Source: a bacterium (lineage in GTDB: Bacteria > Blakebacterota > Blakebacteria > Blakebacterales > Blakebacteraceae). Taken from it: a stretch of 10,291 bases of DNA. The notes under the pieces are model-generated. The model did no database searches. It worked only from the letters and a program-made list of their open reading frames with translations, and had not been told where the DNA came from. Each line of letters begins with the position of its first letter. Positions within the stretch are counted from its first letter, which is position 1. Positions 1 to 6,612 of the stretch are shown in pieces. Made by a program: the position numbers and the translations under genes. The stretch lies in the NCBI GenBank assembly GCA_025774205.1, contig JALGWK010000035.1, forward strand, positions 1-10,291, in the 5' to 3' direction.

Positions 1-1
1 A

Positions 2-451
2 GCGGAAAACAGTCATGGCGCGAATGATGGGCGACGTGGATTCCTGGAGACAGTGCTCGGCACCGGTCTCTTCGGTCTGGCGGCGGCGGTGCTCTATCCC
101 GCCTGGCGCTTTGTTTTCCCTTCCAGGAACGTCAGGGTCGCCGAAGAGGCGGTGAGCGCCGGGATGGTGGATGACTTCCCGCCCAACTCCGGCACCCTTT
201 TTCGCTTCGGAGAGGAAGCCGCCCTTCTGGTCCGGACTCCGGATGGTGAGTTCCGGGCCTTCCTCGGAACCTGTACCCACCTGGGCTGCAACGTGGAATA
301 CCGGGCCGATCTACAGCTGATCTGGTGCGCCTGCCACGACGGTCGTTTCGACCTGACCGGCAAGAACATCCTCGGACCGCCTCCCAGGCCACTCCAGTCA
401 CTCACCGTACAGCTGCGTGATGACGAAATCCTGGTGAGCAGGTCGACATGA
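2..451 (+). CDS. Rieske [2Fe-2S] protein of a bc-type complex (5' partial)
   Basis: Iron-sulfur subunit of a quinol:cytochrome c oxidoreductase, moving electrons from quinol to the cytochrome subunit on the outer face of the membrane. The frame is open to the left edge. A GTG at 53 could serve as a start, but the codons before it read RRGFLETVLG, a twin-arginine-like stretch leading into the hydrophobic anchor, so the true start is probably outside the window. Counting from the GTG, residues 1-22 are the membrane anchor, the first cluster-binding box is C-T-H-L-G-C (74-79) and the second is C-A-C-H-D-G (92-97). All four ligands (two Cys, two His) and the disulfide cysteines are present. The Ser and Tyr that follow CPCHG in high-potential Rieske proteins are replaced by Gly97 and Phe99, which suggests a low-potential cluster. 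The stop overlaps the next start (ATGA at 448-451), so the two genes are probably translationally coupled. Confidence 0.93.
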   Translation, partial: AENSHGANDGRRGFLETVLGTGLFGLAAAVLYPAWRFVFPSRNVRVAEEAVSAGMVDDFPPNSGTLFRFGEEAALLVRTPDGEFRAFLGTCTHLGCNVEYRADLQLIWCACHDGRFDLTGKNILGPPPRPLQSLTVQLRDDEILVSRST

Positions 452-562
452 TGGGGGTGCTGAGGAGCCTGGTCGCCTGGATCGACGAGCGGTTGCAGCT
501 CGAGGATCTGAGATTATATCTCCGGCACAAGACCGTACCGATGCACCACTCGATCTGGTATC
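448..562 (+). pseudogene. Cytochrome b, N-terminal fragment before a frame break
   Basis: This is the first part of the cytochrome b gene that continues at 566. It starts at ATG 448, overlapping the Rieske stop, with a second ATG directly after. The 38 codons to 561 encode the amphipathic N-terminus (VAWIDERL..., then KTVPMHHSIWY) that leads into transmembrane helix A in b6-type proteins. After Tyr (559-561) the frame continues to 696 but loses all resemblance to cytochrome b. The expected protein resumes in another frame at Gln (563-565), as QVATGILLL. By comparison with the usual spacing between the aromatic WY and this Gln (about 12 residues including a GG pair), roughly 35 nt appear to be missing. 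The homology is clear. Whether the lesion is biological or an assembly error cannot be told from the sequence. Confidence 0.8.
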
Positions 563-565
563 CAG

Positions 566-1483
566 GTGGCAACCGGCATACTGCTGCTGATGTATTACCG
601 GCCAACCGAGGCAGCTGCCTATGGGAGTGTGCAGTACATCATCTCGGAAGTGCCCTTCGGATGGCTCGTGCGCAGTATCCACGCCTGGTCGGCTAACCTG
701 CTTATCGCGGCGGCTGCGATCCACATGTTCAGTGTCTTCTTCCTCAAGGCGTACCGGAAGCCGCGGGAACTCACGTGGGTGACGGGCATGGTGATGCTCG
801 GGCTCTTCATGGCCTTCGGGTTTACCGGGTACCTCCTGCCCTGGAATCAGCTCTCCTTCTTCGCTACGAAGGTGGGCACCGAGATGATAAACGTGCTGCC
901 GGTTGTCGGTGATGTCCTGATGAGGACGATCCGGGGAGGTGAGCATGTCACCGGAGCAACACTGACCCGCATGTTCGGGTTCCATATCGCGCTGCTGCCG
1001 GCCATCACTACAATTGCCATCTCGGTGCATCTCCTGCTCGTCCAGCGCCAGGGGATGTCTACTCCACTGATTGACAGACCACCGCGTCAGATGCCCTTTT
1101 TCCCGAACTTCATCCTCAGGGATCTCATGGTCTGGACGATCGTACTTGGTGTTCTGGGAACCCTCTCGCTCTATCTCCCCCTGGAACTGGGTATTGAGGC
1201 GGATCCGATCGCGTCGGCCCCTGTCGGCATCGAACCGGAATGGTATTTCCTCTGGATGTTCCAGATGCTCAGGGTTTTCCCGGCCTCGGTGTTCGGACTT
1301 GACGGGAGGCTCATTGTCTTCGGCGTGGTTGGTCTGCTGGGGTTCCTCTGGATCCTCATGCCCTGGCTGGACAGCAAAGCGGCTGAAGGACGTCCGAGCA
1401 GGTACCTGCAATACGCCGGACTGTTGCTCATGATTGCGGTCCTGGTACTGACTGTGTGGGCGAAGTTCTTCCATCACAGCTGA
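566..1483 (+). CDS. Cytochrome b, b6/subunit IV fusion type (main part after the frame break)
   Basis: Membrane diheme cytochrome b of the bc complex, oxidising quinol and passing electrons across the membrane through two b hemes. GTG 566 is only the first usable start in this frame. Homology begins at the Gln codon 563-565, and the natural N-terminus is the fragment at 448-562. Helix B holds two His separated by 13 residues (from HAWSAN to AIH). Helix D holds two His separated by 14 residues (FHIALLP to SVH), the spacing typical of b6-type rather than mitochondrial-type cytochrome b. The GYLLPW segment and the quinol-site PEWY motif (in EPEWYFLW) are present. After helix D the frame continues with three further membrane helices equivalent to subunit IV, so b6 and subunit IV are one polypeptide. 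With about 12 missing residues restored the protein would be about 356 residues. The gene sits between the Rieske and multiheme cytochrome genes, 18 nt before the latter. Confidence 0.93.
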   Translation: MATGILLLMYYRPTEAAAYGSVQYIISEVPFGWLVRSIHAWSANLLIAAAAIHMFSVFFLKAYRKPRELTWVTGMVMLGLFMAFGFTGYLLPWNQLSFFATKVGTEMINVLPVVGDVLMRTIRGGEHVTGATLTRMFGFHIALLPAITTIAISVHLLLVQRQGMSTPLIDRPPRQMPFFPNFILRDLMVWTIVLGVLGTLSLYLPLELGIEADPIASAPVGIEPEWYFLWMFQMLRVFPASVFGLDGRLIVFGVVGLLGFLWILMPWLDSKAAEGRPSRYLQYAGLLLMIAVLVLTVWAKFFHHS

Positions 1484-1501
1484 GTCGGAAAGAGAAGACT
1501 G

Positions 1502-2863
1502 ATGGGATACCGGAACGGGACATTCAGCCCTATTGCATTCGCCGCGATCGTACTGCTTCTCAAGGTGGCAATCGGACTTCCGGCAGCAGCGGCTGACGAT
1601 GACATGAGATTGAGAGCAGATCAGGGAACAGACCAGGAAGGGACCACGAGCAGCTGTATCACCTGCCATACCGTGTTGGAAGGGCCTGAGGCGGAGGAGG
1701 GGGTTGTCCATGATTTCGGACTCAGTACACACTCCGATGCCGGCCTTGACTGCTCCGATTGCCACGGAGGGAATCCCGACGCACCGGCCGATCTCGAGAG
1801 CTTCGACTATTCAGCCTCCAAGGGGCCGGGAACCGGTTTCCGTGGCGCCCCTGATCGAGAAGATGTCCCTGCCTTCTGCGGCCGCTGTCACAGTGACGCG
1901 GAGTACATGCGCCGGTTCGCCCCTCAGCTCCGGGTCGACCAGGAGCAGCTCTACGCGGTGAGCGGTCATGGCCGGGCTCTCAGTGACGGGAATCTGCAGG
2001 TGGCTACCTGCGTCGACTGTCATTCGAGCCATCGCATCCTGAGAGCCAACGATCCCCGGTCAACCGTGGCGCCGAACCGGGTACCGGCAACCTGTCTCGG
2101 GTGTCATTCTGATTCCTCTGTGATGTCGGCTTCCGGTCTTTCAGCCGGCATCGGTGACGAATACCGGTCGAGTGTTCATGGGGCCGCATTGCTGGAGCAC
2201 GGCGATCTCGGAGCCCCGGCGTGCAACGATTGTCACGGGAATCACGGCGCTGCTCCCCCGGGAGTGAATTCGGTCAGCGCTGTCTGCAGTCAGTGCCACG
2301 TATCGACCGCCGCCGATTTCCAGGCCTCCCCTCACGGTCCCATTTTCGAGATGATGGGCGAGCCGGCCTGCGAGGTGTGCCATGGCAACCATGCCATAGG
2401 ACGCACCTCGGACGCTATGCTCGAAGCGGAGGGAGTCTGTTACCAGTGCCACGTCGATGGTGACCAGGGGAGCACCACTGCGAACCGGTACCGCCAGGAA
2501 CTGGCGATCCTCGGGGCTTCGATCTCGGAGGCGGACAGTCTTCTTGAGATCGCCCATCGCAAGGGGATGGAGGTCGATGAAGGCCGGTATATCCTGCGGC
2601 GGGCCGAGAACAGCCTGGTCCAGGGACGGGCGGCCATCCATACCTTCAACGTCGATCGGCTGACTGAGATCATCACCACCGGACAGGAGATCGCAACCGA
2701 ATCCGCAGCTTTTGGGTCAGCCGCGCTCGAGGAATTCGCTCGACGCCGGGGAGGCTGGCAGGTATTCCTCCTGCTCTGTGTCGTGGTCGTAGCCGGAATC
2801 TGGATGCTGCTCAGACGGTTTGAAGCTCCCGATGGTCCGTTCCCGATCAGGGATCCTGAATAA
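1502..2863 (+). CDS. Nine-heme membrane-anchored cytochrome c
   Basis: Probable cytochrome c partner of the Rieske/cytochrome b pair, standing where cytochrome c1 or f is usually encoded, and so likely to take electrons from the Rieske cluster and pass them to periplasmic carriers. The 453-residue protein has an N-terminal hydrophobic signal (about 10-31). It has nine CxxCH heme-c motifs beginning at Cys52, 84, 126, 170, 198, 241, 262, 290 and 313. Extra histidines (for example in SGHGRAL, SSVHGAA and ASPHGP) could be distal ligands for bis-His hemes. Residues about 325-415 form a heme-free, charged helical region. A C-terminal membrane helix (about 420-437, ending LLRRF) anchors the protein with the hemes outside. 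The start ATG has only a weak purine-rich stretch before it (1491-1497) and lies 18 nt after the cytochrome b stop. The 3' end overlaps the convergent membrane-protein gene by 17 nt. Exact partner and reaction are inferred from gene order. Confidence 0.92.
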   Translation: MGYRNGTFSPIAFAAIVLLLKVAIGLPAAAADDDMRLRADQGTDQEGTTSSCITCHTVLEGPEAEEGVVHDFGLSTHSDAGLDCSDCHGGNPDAPADLESFDYSASKGPGTGFRGAPDREDVPAFCGRCHSDAEYMRRFAPQLRVDQEQLYAVSGHGRALSDGNLQVATCVDCHSSHRILRANDPRSTVAPNRVPATCLGCHSDSSVMSASGLSAGIGDEYRSSVHGAALLEHGDLGAPACNDCHGNHGAAPPGVNSVSAVCSQCHVSTAADFQASPHGPIFEMMGEPACEVCHGNHAIGRTSDAMLEAEGVCYQCHVDGDQGSTTANRYRQELAILGASISEADSLLEIAHRKGMEVDEGRYILRRAENSLVQGRAAIHTFNVDRLTEIITTGQEIATESAAFGSAALEEFARRRGGWQVFLLLCVVVVAGIWMLLRRFEAPDGPFPIRDPE

Positions 2864-4523
2864 GTTCGGATTCCTCCTCCCGACCATGGTTCTGCCGGAA
2901 GCGGGTGTAGTACATCGATACTGACAGCGCTATCACTCCCAGAAAGAGAAAAGCCGCCACCCGCACGATGGGATCAAGTCGGGCCAGATCGATCAGGAAG
3001 AGGTAACCGACGGTGGCCAGCATGGTCCCGATCGCCATGGCCCGGTACTTGATGTTCCTCAGGATCAGACTCATCACGAAATACGTGGCGGCAGTCACTG
3101 TCCAGGCCAGGGAGACCATCTGTCCCGGCACGGCCTGTTGGACGGCGTAGAGCATGAAGCCGAAGGCGATCAGCAGGTAGAGATTTCTCATCAGTTCGGT
3201 GCGGAGGGTCAGTCGCTCCTGCTGCCAGTTCATGATCCGGGCGCTGGCAAGGGACACCAGGGCGAAGCTGAAATTGACTGCGTCCGAAGACGATGAGACG
3301 AGGAGGTAGGAGAGCATGATCGTGGAGAAGATCAGGATATTGCCGATGACGAGTATCTTCGAGCGGAACCAGAGTGCCAGCGAGACCACCAGCAGTCCCT
3401 GGAGGGAGAGCCAGAAGAAGGCGTCGGGGATCCCGGTGAAACCATAGATGGAGATCGTGAGGGTCATGAAGCCGAAGCCGGCGTACATGGCCGGCGCGAA
3501 CTGGAGGCGGGTCCTCATCCAGAGATTGATCGATATCGCCAGGTAGAAGGCAGTACCGAGAAGCGCCACGGCGGCGTATTGAGCCGGGAAATGGGCGATC
3601 ACTGACAGGGTCGCAAGGGACACGAAGCCGAGACAGTTGAAGATGATGAGGGTGATCGACGGGAGATCCACTGACGATTCGGGTGGATTGGTATAGGCCG
3701 GACGTACAAAGAGGATCGCATACAGAAAGAGAAAGATCAGGCCGAACGAACCATCCGGTCTCAGTTCCAGACCATGGCCGGCGATCGGATTCCCCAGCAG
3801 CCATACAAGATGTCCGGTATAGACAAGAGGTATGGCGGCCATCACGAGTCCCGGCCATTTCTGTCGCTCAGCATTGAAGACAGCAATGAACGCAAGTCCC
3901 GTTATCAGCAGCAGAGTGAGCCATCCGGCGTCTATCAGCAGGGCTGAGGCGATCCCCATGATCAGGGCCAGAATGATCTGGATCCGGGCTTCATGTCTGA
4001 GGCTGAACCAGAACTGGTAACCTGTCGCAGCGACCAGCAGTCCCGGTCCGATGAAGGTGTCGGGGATGAGGGGCGATTCGGTGAAGAAATGCAGCCTGAG
4101 GATCGTGTACCAGAGCAGCAGGAGGGCGCTGATCATGCTGACCCTGAAGAGATGCGGGACACTCTCCTCCCAGCGCCTGGCGATCCGGTGGAGTCCCGTC
4201 ACCACCGCGAATCCGAGCAGGCTCGAGAGCAGTGACGATCCCTGGCTCTGCAGATAGGCCATGGAGAACATGATCCCGAGCAGGAGCACGGCGCTGCCGA
4301 TCCAGGCCAGCCCGTACTCTCCGATCCTCGATTCAAGCCCGGTTCTGTCGGTCGGGGAGGTCGGGGTAGTGGAGACGCTGACCGGTTCGCTCCCGGTCAG
4401 TGTCAGGATGTCAGCCGGTGAGGTCAGCTCAAGGTGCTGCTCGAGGCGGCGGACGCGGCTCTCCAGATCGTCAATGACCTCATGCAGGTCCCGCCGGATT
4501 CCGGGCCGGTGTGGCTCAGTCAT
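2847..4523 (-). CDS. DUF2339-like polytopic membrane protein
   Basis: A 558-residue integral membrane protein of unknown function. Residues about 10-36 are charged and probably coiled-coil (heptad-like DLESRVRRLEQHL). A Ser/Thr/Pro-rich linker follows to about residue 62, then some 16-18 hydrophobic helices to near the C-terminus. The last helix is preceded by LDPIVRVAAFLFLG and followed by a short charged tail (YYTRFRQ...). This coiled coil, linker, many helices and closing helix match the DUF2339 family, whose role is not established; I assign it by architecture, not by a search. It has no known link with the flanking respiratory genes and is transcribed towards the cytochrome operon, sharing 17 nt with the end of the nine-heme gene, so there is no room for a separate terminator. 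No strong ribosome binding site is visible before its ATG (complement of 4521-4523). Upstream lies an AT-rich dyad at 4545-4559. Confidence 0.8.
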   Translation of the reverse strand: MTEPHRPGIRRDLHEVIDDLESRVRRLEQHLELTSPADILTLTGSEPVSVSTTPTSPTDRTGLESRIGEYGLAWIGSAVLLLGIMFSMAYLQSQGSSLLSSLLGFAVVTGLHRIARRWEESVPHLFRVSMISALLLLWYTILRLHFFTESPLIPDTFIGPGLLVAATGYQFWFSLRHEARIQIILALIMGIASALLIDAGWLTLLLITGLAFIAVFNAERQKWPGLVMAAIPLVYTGHLVWLLGNPIAGHGLELRPDGSFGLIFLFLYAILFVRPAYTNPPESSVDLPSITLIIFNCLGFVSLATLSVIAHFPAQYAAVALLGTAFYLAISINLWMRTRLQFAPAMYAGFGFMTLTISIYGFTGIPDAFFWLSLQGLLVVSLALWFRSKILVIGNILIFSTIMLSYLLVSSSSDAVNFSFALVSLASARIMNWQQERLTLRTELMRNLYLLIAFGFMLYAVQQAVPGQMVSLAWTVTAATYFVMSLILRNIKYRAMAIGTMLATVGYLFLIDLARLDPIVRVAAFLFLGVIALSVSMYYTRFRQNHGREEESELIQDP

Positions 4524-4544
4524 AGTGCGATTCCATTAGGACTC

Positions 4545-4559
4545 ATAATTATCAATTAT
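4545..4559. promoter_or_regulatory. AT-rich dyad upstream of the minus-strand gene
   Basis: ATAATT and AATTAT (4545-4550 and 4554-4559) form a perfect inverted repeat around a 3-nt centre, in the most AT-rich spot of this GC-rich window. On the minus strand it gives two adjacent GATAAT sequences about 25 and 32 nt before the membrane-protein start. They could be -10 elements, but no good -35 box lies at the right distance. It may be a promoter core or a small operator. Confidence 0.35.
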
Positions 4560-4607
4560 CCACTCAATCAGCCCGATGTGGGAAGGGGATTCTTAAACGA
4601 AACTTCG

Positions 4608-4634
4608 CCCCCGTGGATACCGTTCTCATGGGGG
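4608..4634 (+). repeat. Leader hairpin CCCCCGTG / CATGGGGG
   Basis: An 8-bp stem with one G-T wobble (4608-4615 with 4627-4634) encloses an 11-nt loop. It is followed by mixed sequence rather than a T-run, so it is not a typical rho-independent terminator. It lies about 180 nt before the start of the downstream operon and could be part of that transcript's leader, if transcription starts upstream of it. I recognise no known riboswitch class. Confidence 0.4.
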
Positions 4635-4692
4635 ACTCCGATGAGTTCAATCAACAGGGGAAGATCATCAATGTCCTCTGGGAGATGAAACC

Positions 4693-4730
4693 GCAGGCCG
4701 AGCGAAGCGAGGCCTGCAATCCGCAGGCCT
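4693..4730 (+). repeat. Three-arm palindromic element with mutually exclusive hairpins
   Basis: Arm A, GCAGGCC (4693-4699), is complementary to arm B, GGCCTGC (4711-4717). Arm B is also complementary to a second copy of arm A (A', 4723-4730), giving a perfect 8-bp AGGCCTGC/GCAGGCCT stem around a 5-nt loop. The A:B loop, GAGCGAAGCGA, can form a tandem G-A pair and a short GC stem, so the whole A:B unit resembles dispersed REP-like palindromes. A:B and B:A' cannot form together. The element lies about 90 nt before the flavoprotein start and has no T-run after it. It could be a REP-like repeat or a structural switch in the operon leader. Confidence 0.5.
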
Positions 4731-4801
4731 ATACCTCATTGCCCAGTGCCGGTTGTATTGGTAATGTTTGACGTCCGTGCAACCGGTGAGAGATGTGGTG
4801 C

Positions 4802-4809
4802 GAGAGAGG
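4802..4809 (+). promoter_or_regulatory. Ribosome binding site fixing the flavoprotein start
   Basis: GAGAGAGG at 4802-4809 ends 6 nt before ATG 4816. This is why I place the start there rather than at the in-frame TTG at 4768, which has no comparable site and would add 16 residues unlike the family. Confidence 0.7.
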
Positions 4810-4815
4810 TGCTCG

Positions 4816-6612
4816 ATGAAGAAGGAGACCGGCCACTCCGGGGTTGGAGGGCAGGCCAGCGGTTATCCATTCAGTGACGAGTCCCCGCGGATCAGTGAGC
4901 ATCCCCAGGATCTCGATTACATCCGGGCCAACATCCCCTGCCAGTGGGCCTGCCCGGCCCGCACCAATATCCCCGGCTACATCTCCGCCAACTACGGTGA
5001 ACACTTCGACGCTTCCTACCTGATCAACCGGGCCTCCAATCTGCTGCCCGGTATCCTCGGCCGGATCTGTTCGAGACCTTGCGAGGACGCCTGTCGGCAT
5101 GGCGATCCCGATCTGGGTGAGCCGGTCGCGATCTGTCCCCTGAAACGGGTCGCTGCCGACCACCGTCTGGAGAAGGTGCCGCCGGAGGCGCAGGTCTTCG
5201 GAAGGTCGGGGAAGACGGTCGGAGTGGTCGGCGCCGGTCCAGCCGGTCTGGCTGCGGCACATTCCCTGTCAGTCTTCGGGCATGATGTCGTGGTGTATGA
5301 ACAGTTCGATCATGCCGGGGGCATGCTCTGGTACGGAATCCCCGAATTCCGGCTGCCGAGCGCGGTGATCGAGGAGGAGATCGGATTCATCGAGAATCTC
5401 GGGGTGGAGTTCAGGTTCGGAGAACGCCTGGGTGAGGATTTCACCGTGCCGGATCTGCTCGAACGGCACGATGCGGCGGTGGTCTCGGCCGGCTGTACCC
5501 GGCCATACCAGCTAGGAATCCCGGGTGCCGATCTGAAAGGTTACTACACCGGGCTTGACTTCATGATGCGGATCAACCGGGGTGAGACGCCGGAGGTGGG
5601 TGAGCGGATCATCGTAATCGGTGCCGGATTCACTGCCTTCGACTGTGCCAGGAGCGCTCTGCGATGCGGAGCAAAGGATGTCTCGATCTGCATCCTGGCA
5701 GTTGAGGAACTGCTCACCGTTACCCGTGAGGAGGTACTTGAGGCCAAGCGGGAGAACATCCGTATCGAGAGTCTGCTCCAGTCGCAGGAGATCCTGGGCA
5801 CCGACACCATCGAGGGGGTGCGCTTCGCCAGGAACCGTCTTGGAGGGGTGGATGAGAAGGGGGAACGGATCACGACGCCGATCGAGGGTTCCGAGTTCGT
5901 CCTGCCTGCGGATACCGTCATCGCGGCGATCGGGCAGCAGCCGGAGCGTGATCATTCAGCGATCGGGCTCGACCGGGAACCGGTATTCGATGAAGCGGGT
6001 ACCAGCGACGTCGAGGGTCTCTTCATCACCGGCGACTTCCTGACCGGGGCTTCGACCGTCATCGGCAGTGTCGGGAAGGCGAAGCAGACCGCCACGCTGG
6101 TCGACGAGTACCTGATGGGGCGTACCCGGAGAAAATCGCTGGTGATGATCGATCCGACGGAGGACACGCACCGGCAGCGCTCCTGGGATTTCATTGAGCG
6201 CCAGGAGATGCCCCTCCTGCCGATGGAAGACCGGCTCCAGGGTCACAGTGCGGAGGTCGAGCTGGGACTGACACCGGAACAGAACCTCGAGGAATCGAAA
6301 CGCTGCTATCTCTGCAATCTTAAATACGAGATCCACATCCCCGACTGCATCTACTGCCGCTGGTGCATTGACCAGTGTCCTCGTGAATGCATCGGATTGG
6401 CGAAGGACGTCAAGCCCACCGGGGGGCATCTCGGCGCCGATGTGGAATGGACCGAGCGATGGGACGAGGTGGCCGGGATCGTCATCGACAACGATCGGTG
6501 CATCAGGTGCGGGATCTGCCTGAGGATCTGTCCGACCCGGTGCATCTACGTCCGACTGGTGAACCTGGTCGAACGATACGATGTGGGCGAGGAGGTGGCC
6601 GATGGCGAGTGA
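4816..6612 (+). CDS. GltD/NfnB-like FAD-NAD(P) oxidoreductase with C-terminal 2[4Fe-4S] ferredoxin domain
   Basis: A 598-residue iron-sulfur flavoprotein expected to pass electrons between NAD(P)H, FAD and Fe-S clusters. Residues about 40-115 form the N-terminal two-cluster domain seen in glutamate synthase small subunits and NfnB, with Cys42, 46, 85, 89, 93 and 107 visible. FAD binding follows, with G-A-G-P-A-G at 139-144 and the GGMLWYGIPEFRLP segment. The NAD(P)-binding fold has G-A-G-F-T-A at 269-274. The closing FAD motif ITGD lies near 404-407. The C-terminus adds a bacterial ferredoxin domain with two CxxCxxCxxxCP motifs (Cys511-521 and Cys562-572) plus a CxxC at 497-500. No large glutamate synthase subunit is present, and the gene overlaps the next by 11 nt in an operon ending in KorAB-type genes. 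It is therefore more likely a redox partner of the 2-oxoacid oxidoreductase than a glutamate synthase. The physiological acceptor is unknown. Confidence 0.88.
   Translation: MKKETGHSGVGGQASGYPFSDESPRISEHPQDLDYIRANIPCQWACPARTNIPGYISANYGEHFDASYLINRASNLLPGILGRICSRPCEDACRHGDPDLGEPVAICPLKRVAADHRLEKVPPEAQVFGRSGKTVGVVGAGPAGLAAAHSLSVFGHDVVVYEQFDHAGGMLWYGIPEFRLPSAVIEEEIGFIENLGVEFRFGERLGEDFTVPDLLERHDAAVVSAGCTRPYQLGIPGADLKGYYTGLDFMMRINRGETPEVGERIIVIGAGFTAFDCARSALRCGAKDVSICILAVEELLTVTREEVLEAKRENIRIESLLQSQEILGTDTIEGVRFARNRLGGVDEKGERITTPIEGSEFVLPADTVIAAIGQQPERDHSAIGLDREPVFDEAGTSDVEGLFITGDFLTGASTVIGSVGKAKQTATLVDEYLMGRTRRKSLVMIDPTEDTHRQRSWDFIERQEMPLLPMEDRLQGHSAEVELGLTPEQNLEESKRCYLCNLKYEIHIPDCIYCRWCIDQCPRECIGLAKDVKPTGGHLGADVEWTERWDEVAGIVIDNDRCIRCGICLRICPTRCIYVRLVNLVERYDVGEEVADGE
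6589..6595 (+). promoter_or_regulatory. Ribosome binding site fixing the second flavoprotein start
   Basis: GAGGAGG ends 6 nt before ATG 6602. An in-frame ATG at 6581 would put this site inside the coding region and add a WARRWP stretch before the conserved nucleotide-binding strand, so 6602 is the better start. Confidence 0.7.

Noticed and set aside
448-696. Reading 448-696 as a complete small gene of 82 codons
   Set aside because: Only the first 38 codons are conserved. The rest is cytochrome b sequence read in the wrong frame, so it is a fragment and not an independent gene.
398-1765. A 455-codon open frame on the minus strand across cytochrome b
   Set aside because: It lies opposite the conserved cytochrome b and start of the cytochrome c gene. 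Its product is rich in Arg, His, Glu and Pro with no recognisable domain, and there is no ribosome binding site; it is an antisense shadow of GC-rich coding DNA.
4739-4767. Possible promoter TTGCCC, 17 bp, TAATGT before the flavoprotein operon
   Set aside because: Spacing is right, but the -10 box matches only three of six consensus positions; such matches are expected by chance.
4628-4771. A 47-codon plus-strand frame in the intergenic leader
   Set aside because: No ribosome binding site precedes its ATG, it runs through both arms of the palindrome (giving AERSEAC by translation), and it resembles no known small protein.
4768-4815. Upstream TTG start for the large flavoprotein
   Set aside because: The extra 16 residues lack family similarity and the strong ribosome binding site points to ATG 4816.
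4816-6612. Calling the large flavoprotein glutamate synthase small subunit (gltD)
   Set aside because: The fold is GltD-like, but there is no large subunit nearby, an extra ferredoxin domain is fused, and it sits in a KorAB-type operon.
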